The position numbers were made by a program, and so were the translations under genes. Shown piece by piece: positions 50,775-62,460 of a stretch of DNA of 64,000 nt. The stretch is taken from NCBI GenBank assembly GCA_022578605.1, contig MU394066.1, positions 62,001 to 126,000 of the forward strand, read 5' to 3'. Below the pieces are notes generated by a model. That model ran no database searches and was not told the origin of the DNA. It saw only the letters and a list, made by a program, of their open reading frames with translations. Source of the stretch: Camillea tinctor. Its lineage: Eukaryota; Ascomycota; Sordariomycetes; Xylariales; Xylariaceae. Numbering within the stretch: position 1 is the first letter of the stretch; every line of letters starts with the position of its first letter.

Positions 50775-51575
50775 CTAAGATACCCGGTACGCACTGCTCG
50801 AAAAGACCAGCCCTTCAGTTAGCCGTTTCTTCTCCGTGAATCTGAGATGGATATCAGACTTACTCGTATATGACCTCCGCCCCCTTTCTCATCCCACTGC
50901 CCACCCACATGCCGCGGTTCACCTTCTCCACATAGCGTTCATCGCCCGTCTCCATCGTAACGAAGAGCCTGAACTTATAAGTCGACGGATCGACGCCATC
51001 CGCCCTCGCCGGGTCCTGCAGAGCCTGCAAGACGTCTCTCGGTCCCGTCCTAAACCCGCGTGTGCGTATCTCGATGCTTTTTTTTTCAAACGGAAACGGG
51101 TCAGCGTTTCGTCCAGCCCAGCACCGCACTCTACCCCCCCCCCCCCCTCGTTGATTCCTCACGACAAACAGACAGGCAGAAAAGAAGCCCCCTACTTACA
51201 AAGCCGGCTCCTCGTCGTTCGTCCGGAGGAGATACGCAGTCTCCATACTCACGGCATACGTCTCCGGGTCCACGACCTGCGAGTCCTGGCCCCCGGGCTG
51301 TACCCCCAAAAAGGTGAGCTAGCTTCAGTCAAGGTTTCTTCATGAGCTATTTCGCGCGCACTCACGAGCACAGTCCCCTCTCCCCAGGCCGCAGCCCACG
51401 AGCCCCCCGAAAACGAAATCCAGTTTCTCGTGCCGCCCGACGGCACCGCGCCAACGGCTATCTTCGGGTTCAACTCGACGGCCATGCGGAAGTCGTGTTC
51501 GAGGACCGGGGTGGGGAGGGTTAGGTCCGGATGTGGCGCCCGGGATGATGCCGGGGTGGCGCTTTGGTTTTCCAT
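50775..51575 (-). CDS. DUF3237 family protein
   Basis: Four minus-strand exons are inferred: 51366-51575, 51200-51297, 50864-51076 and 50775-50793, giving 179 residues. Introns are 51298-51365 (donor GTGAGT), 51077-51199 (GTAAGT) and 50794-50863 (GTAAGT, with a GCTAAC branch point). Translation runs from LEHDFRMAVEL through VGAVPSGGTRNWISFSGG, GEGTVLPGGQDSQVV, AYLLRTNDEEPAFIEIRTRG and FRLFVTMETGDERY to the last-exon end YDAYRV. These match the DUF3237 barrel: vG..P.G.R, the GG.......G.vLPGG segment, the DG-like acid pair, feTgd..Y and a final Vy.v strand. The function is unknown; it is a small soluble protein without signal peptide. Intron 2 is odd: it contains a run of about 12 C/G and ends in A(9)AG rather than a pyrimidine tract. 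Confidence 0.85.
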
Positions 51576-52287
51576 GATAGGGCTAGACGCTGACAGGACG
51601 ATATGTATTAAATATATTACTACGTCTTATTATGTCTACCAATTAGTTAGCTAGACTCGCTCGAACGTTCACCAGCTGATGACTAACGATCCGGTTTCTT
51701 TCACCTCGGTAAACAGCCCAAATCAACGTGGCTTTCATCCACTTCCTATTCTGTCATCAGGTAATAATCACCACCTACTCCGCAACAGAATCCCCTGTCT
51801 GACACCGTCCCCGTCGGCTATTCCGACTCTATAGCCGGGAATGGATCGCGGCTGTCGAAGCTAGCTTGCTAGCTTCTATAAGGCCTCGTGGTGACATCGA
51901 GTATACTCCCGCTTCTAGGATTATGATATTTTACACCAATTACATGGCCATATGAAGGTAGCATGTTTCCCCCGCACGCCTCCCTCAGATCTATGTCACA
52001 TCGTTTTCTAGGCTTGTTGGGGAATCCTTGGAAACTCCAATATTAGCCATTGATTTCCCCACAGCTCGGTATAAATCATTTTTTTTCTGTAAGGATTGGG
52101 GTTAGACTTGTTAGTTCACGTTCATGGCTCCGCTCTAGTGTTTGTTTGCGGCGACTTGGTCGTTAAGGTTGTTCTTTTATTTCCTTATTCTTCTCTGTAT
52201 TCTATATGTAGGAAATCTAAAATACTGAGATTTGATAGCCTATGGTCGTAGCTAAAGCTTTTGGGATTGCACTTGCCGGCTCTCAAG
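51576..52287. promoter_or_regulatory. Intergenic between divergent DUF3237 and beta-galactosidase
   Basis: This 712-bp region must hold both promoters. A TATA-like TATAAAT lies at 52070-52076, about 210 bp before the beta-galactosidase ATG and followed by a T-run. GGCTAG, fitting a XlnR-type GGCTAR site, occurs at about 51580-51586, but a six-base match by itself is weak. No repeats or further ORFs stand out. Confidence 0.4.
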
Positions 52288-55200
52288 ATGTTGCTAACTT
52301 CGGCTCTCCTCTCACTTCTCCTATCCTGCTCATGGCCAGCGTATGGACGAAGCGTCTTGCCCCACGATACACGATCCGAAGTCAGAGCTAGAGATATTAA
52401 AGAATTGGTAGGAGAGAAAGATCTAAATTGCAGCGAGTCTGACGGACTTGGCTAAACTAAGTCACTTAGGTAAAATGGGACAAATATTCGGTCTCTATCC
52501 GCGGTGAGCGCATGTTCATCTTCTCTGGCGAGTTCCATCCTTGGAGGCTCCCAAGTCCGGGCCTATGGCTGGATATTTTTCAGAAAATCAAAGCGTTAGG
52601 TTTCAACGCCGTGGTAAGTATATTCTTTCAACACTTGTTGCTTCTGTAATCCATAGCTTTGCAAGAATGGCGTAGGCTCTAGCATACAAATGGTGTGAAG
52701 AATGCAGGAGCTATCCCTCCCTAGATACTATTTTAGCTACTTCCAGGAGAGTCGACTTACCAGTATCTGTCACTTAGTCATTCTATACGTACTGGGGCTT
52801 AGTAGAGGGAACTCAGGGGAAGGTGAGGTTTGGCGGTGTCTTCGCCCTGGATGAATTCTTCAGAGCGGCGGCAGAAGCTGGTATCTACCTCATCGCCCGG
52901 CCAGGACCGTACATCAACGCGGAGACAGCCATGGGGGGTTATCCAGGCTGGACGGCGCGAATCAAGGCACCTCTCCGCGGCGACGACCCCGAGTTCATCA
53001 ACACGACGGAGCTGTACGCTGCGACAGTGGGAAAGCTGATAGCCGACGCCCAAATCACGAATGGCGGCCCGGTCATCATGCTTCAACCCGAGAACGAGTA
53101 CGACACCTGGCCCGGTGTCAATGACACGGACTTCCCGGCCCGCCTGAACCGAAATTATATGGAGCACGTCAAGCAGCAATTCAAGAAGGTGGGTAATGTC
53201 GTACCGCAGATGGTGAACGATCACCTATACCAGGGGAATTGGGCCCCTGGCACTGGGTTAGGCGAGACCGATTGTAAGTTGACCTACCATATTGAGTAAT
53301 CTCGGGAGCCATTCAATGCGCCATGCGTCGTCGTTGGCTAGCCCGACGGGGTGCTTATTATTAACTAAAAAAAGTATACGGCGTTGATGCATATCCGATG
53401 CGTTATGACTGTAAGTGTGTGCTCAGGGCTCTTTTTGTTTCGTCTGTACGCGGGCCCATCCCTCGCTCGCTCGAGAGGCCTCCCCTTTTCTAATGATAGC
53501 GAAAAGGCGCAAATCCGGAGATTTGGCCGAAAATCAGATGGCCCGAGAACTGGCAGACCAAGCACGCACAGTATAGCCCAGACACACCCTTCTTCGTTGC
53601 CGAATTTCAGGGGGGTTCGGGCACGGGATTCGGCAGTGTCAACCAGGATAGCTGCAATGCTCTAGTCAACGAGCAATCAGTCCGTGTGCTCTGGAAAAAC
53701 AACTACAGCTTCGGTATCAAAATATTTAATGTGTATATGGTGGGTCGTTTTTGTTTCTTTTTGCTTTGTTTCCGCCCCTCTCTTCCCCTGAATCCATCCC
53801 TCCTCCACTTCGGGCTCTCGTCGGGCAGCCATAAGTGATAATTAATGCCTTTGACAGACGTACGGAGGGACCAACTGGGGCAATCTGGGATACAGGGGTG
53901 GCGATTCCTCGTATGATTACGGTGCTGCAATTAAGGAGAACCGCCACGTCTGGCGGGAGAAGTACTCAGAAGAGAAGCTCGAGGCCAATTTCTTCAAGGT
54001 GTCCCCAGCCTACCTGACCGCGGTGCCTGGGAATGCGTCCAACGGGTCGTACGTTTCGACAGACCAGATAGCTACGACTCCAGTCTTCGGCACGGACTCG
54101 CCTACCGTCTTCTACGTGGTTAGGCACGCCGACTGGACCACGCTTGACACGGCCACTTATAAACTTATTGTACCTACGAGCACGGGCAACGTCTCTATCC
54201 CGCAGCTGGGCGGAGAGCTGGTCCTCACTGGCCGAGACTCCAAGATCCATGTAACCGACTACGATGTCGGAGGCGTCAACCTGATCTATTGCACAGCTGA
54301 GATATTCACGTGGGCCCAAGCCCAGTCGGGGAAGAGGACGCTGATTCTCTACGGCGGAGCGGATGAGGTCCATGAGCTGGCCATTGATCTAGCCGACTTG
54401 GCAGCATCTGCAGTAGCGATATCCGTTTCCATGCCCCTGGAAGATGATCCTGTAGTAAAGACGCAGCGACTAGGTCCAAGCGTGCTCGTAATCCAGTGGC
54501 ACGTGTCCCAGCAGCAGCAACGCAAGATCCTTAGCTTCGGTGACGAGCTTGAGATCCTTCTGCTCTGGCGCAATGAAGCCTACACCTACTGGGTGCCGGA
54601 GCTGCCCGCAGCCGCACCGATCGCAAACTACTCCTCGCCCTCCAAGTCTCGCGTCATCGTCAAGGGTGCGTACCTCATCCGCGCGGCCGCCCTCGATGGC
54701 GAGATCCTCCGCCTAACCGGCGACATCAACAGCACGACGGATCTCGAGCTTATTTACGAGCCCACGGGCCAAGTGACGGCGCTATCTTTCAACGGGGCGC
54801 TTCTGCCCACGGCACGCAACGCTGATGATAAGCTGACCGCGCGCGTGTCCTTCGAGGCGCCCAGCCTATCACTGCCGGACTTTGCTGCACTGAAGTGGAA
54901 GTATGTTGACTCGCTGCCCGAGCTTCACCGCGACTATGACGACTCAGCCTGGACGGTGTGCGACCACGCGTCGAGCAACAACCCACAGTCGCTGTTGACG
55001 CCGACGTCGCTGTACGCGAGCGACTACGGCTACCACGCGGGGTCTCTCCTGTACCGGGGGCACTTCACCGTGTCATCGGGTATCGGTAGCGAAGGGGGTG
55101 AGGTGGCGGCGAGCCTGTTTCTCAACCTCACGGGGGGCAACGACTTCGGGTACACGGCCTGGCTGGACGGGGCGTATCTAACGTCCTTCGATGGGTCATC

Positions 55201-56126
55201 GGGCTCACATACACACAACGCGACCGTCGCGATCCCCACGGGAGCGCTCTCGCCTGACTCTGAGCACGTCATCACACTACTCATTGATCATATGGGGCAG
55301 GACCAAGAAGCCCCAGGTACCGACGCCATTAAGGCACCTATGGGCATCATCAATTATACACTGCAGACCAGGACAAAGAACCAGACGCAGACGGCCGTGT
55401 CATGGAAGATGACGGGTAACTTAGGTGGGGAGACGTACGCCGACCTGGTGCGGGGCCCGCGCAATGAGGGTGCACTCTATGCTGAGCGGCAGGGCTACCA
55501 CCAGCCAGGGCCACCGAGCACCACATGGGCGACGGCGAGCCCCCTGCGAGAGGGCGTCGTAGGCGCGGGTGTTGGGTTTTACACGGCGACATTCGAGCTC
55601 AATGTACCTGAGGGATACGATGTGCCCCTAAGCCTAGCGTTCGCAAACGCGACAGCCGGGGCGAGCTACAGGTGTCAGATCTTTGTGAACGGATGGCAAT
55701 TTGGCAAGTATGGTAAGTAGGATAAGGCCAGCTTTGTTCCCCGCTATGATTTCCCCTTGTCCCCTATTATCCGGCTACCTTCGTGAGTTTTCGTGGTATA
55801 GATCCCGGAAAGATATTCTCACTGATGAGGCGGAAAAGGGGGTAGGGCCAGTGGCGGTGACAGGGGTAGAAACATCTCTGGATTAGGGAATGCTGACACA
55901 TACCACAGTCGCAAATCTAGGACCGCAGACGAACTTCCCTGTCCCCGAAGGCATCCTCAACCACAACGGTGTGAATACCATCGCTTTAACACTCTGGTCC
56001 CTCGACGACAGGGGCGCCAAGCTCGACGGTCTCTCCCTAGAACCCGAGATGCCATTGTGGTCTGGATACAGGAAGCCATGGGCTTCGCCGCAGCCCACAT
56101 GGCAGGAACGTAAAGGGGCGTATTGA
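52288..56126 (+). CDS. Secreted GH35 beta-galactosidase (LacA type)
   Basis: Seven exons: 52288-52407, 52470-52613, 52778-53273, 53375-53410 (36 nt), 53507-53739, 53858-55712 and 55909-56126, giving 1033 residues, near the usual 1005-1015. A signal peptide covers about residues 1-20 ([18 protein letters not shown]). The GH35 barrel contains [33 protein letters not shown] with Glu195 as expected acid/base, and VAEFQGG with Glu298 as expected nucleophile. TYGGTNWGN (from 344) and the later [14 protein letters not shown] lead into domain 2, followed by C-terminal jelly-roll domains ([34 protein letters not shown]). Such enzymes remove terminal beta-galactose from plant polysaccharides and lactose outside the cell. 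Several N-glycosylation sequons are present. The first intron (52408-52469, donor GTAGGA) is the least certain; the others have consensus donors or are forced by homology. Confidence 0.92.
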
Positions 56127-59100
56127 CGACCGGGAAGAAAGCAAGATCAAACGAAAAGAAATGCAATCGGTACTTTGTCTCTGTGTATTGCGAGGCCATC
56201 CATCAGAGCCGAGACGCCGGAGGATCGCATAATTTAGATAGCGTATAGCGTGATCAGCCGAATTGAATACCTAGATAAGGCACTATGTTGCTACAAGATA
56301 GAAGCGTAAGTATCAAAGTCAATATTTCCTTGTGTCTCGTCCAACCAAATAAAATAACTTCACTCCCTGTTCCTGAAACTGCAAGGCAGGTAGGTCCTTA
56401 TTCGACGGATTGTGAAAAATGCGTGAGCCAACCGTGTCATCAGGCCTTCGGGGCGCATGGTCATTGCTACATTGTATAGTGTCCAACAGCAAATAGGATC
56501 ATTTTGGGAGTTGACACCTCTTAGTGGTGCATGTTGAGGATGTATCTCACCCCTAAGACACTGTCCCTCACCGACCCGAGTAAGAGGAAACCCCCAATGC
56601 TGACATATGGACGGTCAACCGTAGTCAGAATGGCGGGAAGTCCTGGACATTGTTTTTTCGTATGGTATTTTAGTGTTTTCGTTCCTCTTCCTTGGGTCTT
56701 CGATGCCGTATAGGTTTCTGACAATAAGACGACGATCTGTGATACGATACCCACACAGTCGAATAAGATCTGGACTTGATACTTTTAGGCGGCATAGACA
56801 TCAGCTACGGCGAACGATCAGCTGCAGATATTTTAAACCATTGGAACGTACGGATCAACGTTGCAGGCATTCCCCTTGTTTAGATATCCTAATCATGAAC
56901 AACTTGACGTTCCCACAAAGATATCGCGTACGTAAGCGGGAAATAGGGGATACCAAGGTCAGACTCTTTCCCTATAGGAAGCCGAAGGCCTGTTGGGTAG
57001 GACGTAATTTTGGGTTAGAATATGTGAGGTAAATCAATTCCCAGCTTGGGCTTAGGTTAGTAAAGGGGGGAATAATTCACTCCCATGTCACCCTTTCTAG
57101 AATCGTGGGATTGCTGGCTTCGAAAATGACGGGTTGGTCGCTGGACAGGATTCGAGCCCCCCACATCCCTTCTATTCACTAATGACTGCAGATAATACGT
57201 CAAAGCCAATTTTGGAAGCGTGACCCTGCAGATGCTAGATCCCATATGACCCCCCTTGGTGTCGCAGCCGATGCATCCAGGAAACGAAAATGCGATAGTC
57301 AGCCTTGTCCGGACTTACATATCGATATAGTATCGGCTGTAAGGAATACCACTAGCTCTCTAATTTATCCATTGTTTGCGGAGCTATCCGCCTGGCGCCG
57401 CATGAAAACTAAAGATGGGGACTTATCTAAAGACATCGCCAATAGTGAAGTCGTAGTTGTGCCAGTAGAATGACCGATCCGTAAGGGCTAGCTAGCATCG
57501 TGATATAGGGTCGGGCCGCAGCAGCGCACCAGGAAAGGTATAATGATTTGGCGCCAGAGGTTGACCAAAGGAGAGGAGGCAAAGAAAAAGAATAGAGGGG
57601 AAGAAATCCCATTCCGATTTTTTTTTTCTCTTCCACACACCGATGTATCACAGGTGGTGTGGAGGTTACGGAGTTGACGCCCAAGTATAGCGAATATTGC
57701 GTAGGTTCCTGCAGGTGTAAAGAGACTTAATGACAATGACCGGGGCGGCGAAAAGAGCTAGTCACGACGTTTCTGCAGATGTAACTCAGCCCGGGAGCAG
57801 CAAAGGTGGAACCAATTAGCTCTAGAATTTCGCAACAATATCTCGATTGGAAGCTGGCCTATGGGGGCGGCCCTAAAAAGGGCAGGAAATCAACCGGATC
57901 TAGACGTTTCCGCGACCGCGGCCCATGAATGCTGCTACATCGTAAGGGTAGCTGTGTCATACAAATCGTATAGGTAGTATGCGAATTTCGACTCGACTCG
58001 AGGAGGTTTTTTTTTCTTTTTTTTCTTTTTCTTTTTTAGAAGCGATCTGCACGAAACCAACAAGACTACCACAGAAACGGGAATTGCCTAAAGAGGAAGC
58101 TTCGCAGTATATTGTCGATGGTTGTTTGTAAGCAGTGCCCGTTGAAGGACGGGGGCTATTCTATAACAGACTACTGCTCTGCTTAGTGGGAGATAGTTTC
58201 AAGGAGGGTCGGCTTTCTGCTTGTCTATCCTCTTCCATTCAAATACAGCACGTTTACGTTCACGTTCGAACCCCCCGGTTGGTTGCAAACATGGGGAAAT
58301 GGCGAAACCGAATCTACCTTACTAATACTTGGCCATGTGGCAGCTCACGTCCTTTGGTCCCTTGAAAGCTGAGTGGCCTCGGGTATGACTTCGGGTCCAA
58401 GGTATTATGCTTCGTGTATCAGATGACGGCCAAGCTCCACCAAGCATCAAGCCGGTGTGATGGCCCGTACATAGGTAACTGGAATCAGAAAGGATAGGAG
58501 TCGCGGGCAGTGTTTTCGACATGTTGGCTCTCGCTGAACAAGCTGCGCATTATCGGTGAAGAAAATTGCGAAAAAAGGCGGGGGAAGCAAGTGTATAGAA
58601 GAAGAGGAAAAAAAGGAAAGAAAATCAACAACCTAGTCGGTTGAGCCGAATGCGACCCCTCTGCGAGAAAGGCCGAACGCTGTCTGACCTGCAACAAGTA
58701 ACTCATGACTCGAGACTAGAGAAATCCCCGGCTTACATGCTCAAAATACACCCCAGCCATTTCCCTCCCTCGGTAGGTCAAAGACGGGAGACTTAGGATC
58801 CATAATGCTTGTCTTGTACCGTCCTTGGCCAATGGCTGATAGCCGCGTCTGAGCAAAGTGTTGTGATCACACGACCTCGCGGCCCCGCAAGGGGTAGATC
58901 ATAAGGCGGAGGAGATGAGGAGAAACCGTCGAGGTTATTATCAATGCGAACAAAATACTAAACCATCGCGTTGCAATTGGGGAGGGGAGTAGAGAAATAG
59001 AGAAATCTGGTTGGACATTCATGCTGATTTACTAAATTGTCTTGTGACAACTTGATGGAACTTTTCCGTTTGGCCAGAAAAGATCAGCAAGTGGTATCCT

Positions 59101-61090
59101 GTTCTGCCCGGCCTGAAGTATTGCGTGATTGACTTTTCGAGAAAAATGGTGACAACATATGGATGCACTGGCATGGCTGAGGTTTTTTTTTTTTTCCCTT
59201 GCTCTTTTCTCCTTTTCCCCTCCTTTGATCGACCGTGGTCGATATAAGCATATGAGGTAGTAGTGCACAGGAGCTGAAATGACGTTCATGTTGGCTACGA
59301 ATCCAGATGGTTGTGGGTTCAGACAGGGTATGGAGTGTCCGTGGATGGAGAGAGCGCGTAGTGGAAATGCATGCGAATGTTCGCGAAGCTAGCGGAGAAT
59401 GAAAGGGGGGACTCTACCGGCGCCTGGTTAGTGTTGTGTAGATAATATTCCAGGGCATCGGACTATGATTAAGTACCGGACCGTCGCCGAGGACCCTGTC
59501 AACTCTGACGACACCTGAACCAGGAAAGAAGCAAGATGAACAGCTAGGATAAAGAGTTGCTCGGGAACTTTTGATGTCTGCCAAGCTCACCCCCCCTAGC
59601 ACCAGGTATATCTCATCGAGAATGCAACCCACGTGCAAGGGAAGACGAAGAAACATTATCCATAGAAGAAGCCAAGAAGGGGAGGGGGGGGTCTCTTTCA
59701 CCCCCCTTTTTCCCTTTTTGAAACGAAGGATTCTAGAACATATGGAAACTCTAGAGTCGGATCCGCTGAAAACGTGGGGGACGAGCGGTAGGTATGAAAC
59801 AAGCAGAGCCATCGGCCAGGCTATGGGATGGGGAGGAGGACCTGCTAGAATAGAACACGGCGATGATCCCGGGTCGGGGGGTCGAGGATACTCAGACTTA
59901 TCAAGAGTAGCACGTGGGCTGCTGATCCGTCCAGATTACGGGCTGCATCGAATATGACTAGATTCAGTATAGTAGCCGCCGCACTTGGGAGTCAACCATG
60001 TTTTATTTCGCGACTTATTGGTAGGCCTTTTTCTTTTCTTCGGAGACTATCCAAGGATTAGACTACCTCCTATATGTGAGTGTGTGCGCGCAACCCGGCT
60101 CCGCGAAACAAACACAAATACTGACTACACCGATTCTAGACATTTTCCTCTTTGCGGACCCGAGTTGAAGAGGATAGATGCCTACCCAGGTATCTAACCC
60201 AGGTTAGGTAGTGTAGATAGGAGAGAGGGGAGAATCAGGGCGGTGATGTTAGTGGGTGGTTGGGTAGGTTAGAGTAAAGAGAGATAAAAAGACGCCTTTT
60301 TTCTTTTCCAGGAGTTCAGTAGTTTTCATTATTGGGGATCGATCCCGATCAGACATTAATGTAAAGTATGTAGTAGTAGTCATGGCTATGGTGATAGGGA
60401 TCATGGTGGTGATGGAGATATATATGTCTTGTTTCCTGTCCCCATGATGAATAGAATAAAAATAAATAAAAAGAGAGAAGAATAAAGTTTGAAAAAGCCA
60501 AAGGAAAGAAAGTGCATAATTTAATTTTAAACTTTTATCTATAAATGGAAGGAAGGAAAGAAGGAAATAGGTCACTCTTTCTGAAAGGAGAGGGGATAGC
60601 CTATAGTGTAAGTTACTAGATGTGTAACCTAGATGCGTAGCTGTAGATGCTACCAGAGGCTCCACACTAACACGGGATCCACAAGGAGGTTTACAGTAGT
60701 GGATCCCCCCTCTCCTTCTCCCCACTAACAGACCCTAAAACTTTAGCACTCTATTTTGTCCCAAGCCTGCTAGGTTAGGTAGTTTTAGCAGCATGAAAAA
60801 CCCCTGGCTATCACTAGCTTCTAAGTAGTCTTGGGATGAAAATTGAAAATTGAGAGGAGAAGAAAGAGTGGTACCTCTACCACCCCTACACTGCCAGACT
60901 GCTAAATTTTTTTTTCCTTTTTCCAAGCTTCTGAAAGTCTCCATCGTCCATCACCTAATCTTTGATAATTGAAATTCTTATTACATACTGGATTACGATC
61001 ATTATTATTACTATTATTATTTACCTGCATACAAGCTACTGTAGGTAAAAGGGAAAAAAAAGAGAGAGAAAAGAAGAGAAAAAAATGACA
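56127..61090. other. Intergenic, no gene supported
   Basis: ORFs up to about 158 codons (60249-60725 minus, 59571-59957 plus, 56673-57032 plus) are basic, Ser/Arg-rich or membrane-like low-complexity translations without motifs. Pyrimidine runs occur at 58006-58036, 59181-59212 and 59697-59719. At 57246-57473 a 75-codon plus frame is moderately coding-like but has no features. The region is less AT-rich than 8-24 kb and looks like ordinary long intergenic DNA. Confidence 0.45.
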
Positions 61091-61722
61091 GCTTATCATT
61101 GACTTTTATTTTTTATTTTTTATTTTTTTTCTCTCTTTTCATGTTCCTCCTTAATACCTATCTATCTAAGCTAGGTACATATCTAGGTACTTACCGAATA
61201 ATCAATCAAATCTTCTCAACTCAAAACTACCTATTGACCAGACCTACCTCTCTACCTATCCCTCTCTCTCTAACATAATACCCTCTAAACCCCTAACTTA
61301 CTTAACCTTTGCCTACTAACACATCTCTCTCTCTCCATTCATTACTTATTATTTGCTGCTTTAGGCATTTACTTTATTCCCTTCACCAATGCCAACACCA
61401 CCTCCACCACCACCGTTGCATAATAGTATTATTTACCTCTTTTACTCCATTTTGATTTATATATAAAAAGAGAGGGAGAAAAAGGAAAAAGGGAAAAAAA
61501 AAAACAATAACAACAAGACCAACCATCATCATAACCATAAACCCCATATTCATATCCATAATAAACCACCACCAACCATTTTGTTTTTTTATTTTCTTCT
61601 ATTCTATTTTTATTTTATTTTTACATGCAACTTCAATTCAAAAAGCTGACGACGTAGTAATATTATTAGTCTGTCTTTTTTTTTTTCCCTCTTCCACACC
61701 GTCATCACCAATTTACCAACAA

Positions 61723-61747
61723 GCATCATCATCATCATCATCATCAT
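61723..61747 (+). repeat. (CAT)n microsatellite in the leader
   Basis: About eight consecutive CAT units lie in the pyrimidine-rich leader region of the last gene. Confidence 0.85.
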
Positions 61748-62029
61748 TATCGTCACCGATCTCCATTCTCTTCCGAATCCCGCCTTTTTCTTTTCTTTCT
61801 CTCCCTTTCTCCCTCACACATACATACGTACATACATACACACTCACTCACTCTCTACCCTTCCATTTAATTCTTGTCTCGGATCTAGCGTGGACCGGCC
61901 TCCAACATCTATTCGTCTTCCCACTTGTTCACCTGACGACCAATAGGACTATCAACTACTAGTTAGTCCGCCCTGTTACTTCTTGCAGGGTCTTGTTGCT
62001 GTTCTCTTTGCCGTCACTCGTCAAACGAC

Positions 62030-62429
62030 ATGTCCAACTTCCTAAGCTGCTGCTGTTGATGTGTCACCTCTACAAACAAGCAGATGGTCCAAAACCCCCG
62101 CCACTCCCTTCTGTCTCATCGTCTTGTCTGCCTATAGACGGACACCAAAGGCGCATTCGCTGACCGCTGACCGCTGAAGACTAATCTGAACCGCTCTCTA
62201 CCAGACGATTGAGTGAATCTCTTTGGTTCTGGCCTAGCCCATGCACTAGAGTAAAACTGGACTGCCCTTGTGGTCCGATATCGACTTATCCAGCCCGGCT
62301 ACCTGGCATGGGACAGCTATGAGTCTCGGCTTTACCCAAAGCTCTATATCATATTTTAAGCCGGTCACTGGAAAAAAGGGAATTCCCTATCCAAGAGCAG
62401 CCAACCTGCTACTTTACCTGCACCGGTGA
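62030..62429 (+). promoter_or_regulatory. Chain of upstream ORFs before the GATA-like gene
   Basis: Four short ORFs precede the main ATG at 62461. They are 62030-62059 (9 codons), 62059-62163 (34 codons, its ATG overlapping the first stop as TGATG), 62308-62322 (4 codons) and 62319-62429 (36 codons, again overlapping the previous stop region). The last stops 31 nt before the main ATG. If they lie on the mRNA they would limit or regulate main-ORF translation, as is known for several fungal nutrient regulators. An intron in the leader could remove some of them. Confidence 0.45.
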
Positions 62430-62460
62430 CGGACTTAGCCAACTTGACCTTCCACCAAAC

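Larger units (their letters stand above)
61090..62460 (+). promoter_or_regulatory. Long pyrimidine-rich leader of the GATA-like gene
   Basis: From about 61.1 to 61.9 kb the plus strand is dominated by T- and C-rich tracts and short repeats: TTTTATT runs near 61100-61130, A-runs near 61480-61505, (CAT)n at 61723-61747 and a CATA/CACT run near 61820-61850. This is the layout of a fungal promoter and transcription start zone with a long 5' UTR. The remaining 500 bases up to ATG 62461 contain several small upstream ORFs. Confidence 0.5.

Noticed and set aside
57100..57170. GGATTCGAGCCCCCC resembling a tRNA T-loop
   Set aside because: The five-base T stem does not pair and no D or anticodon arm is found on either strand.
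59571..59957. 128-codon plus-strand ORF
   Set aside because: Basic, Gly/Arg-rich low-complexity translation containing a homopolymer run, with an opposite-strand ORF of equal length; no family evidence.
60249..60725. 158-codon minus-strand ORF with hydrophobic stretches
   Set aside because: The translation mainly reflects A/T-rich tracts and simple repeats (Phe/Tyr/Ile and Thr/Met runs); no conserved motif.
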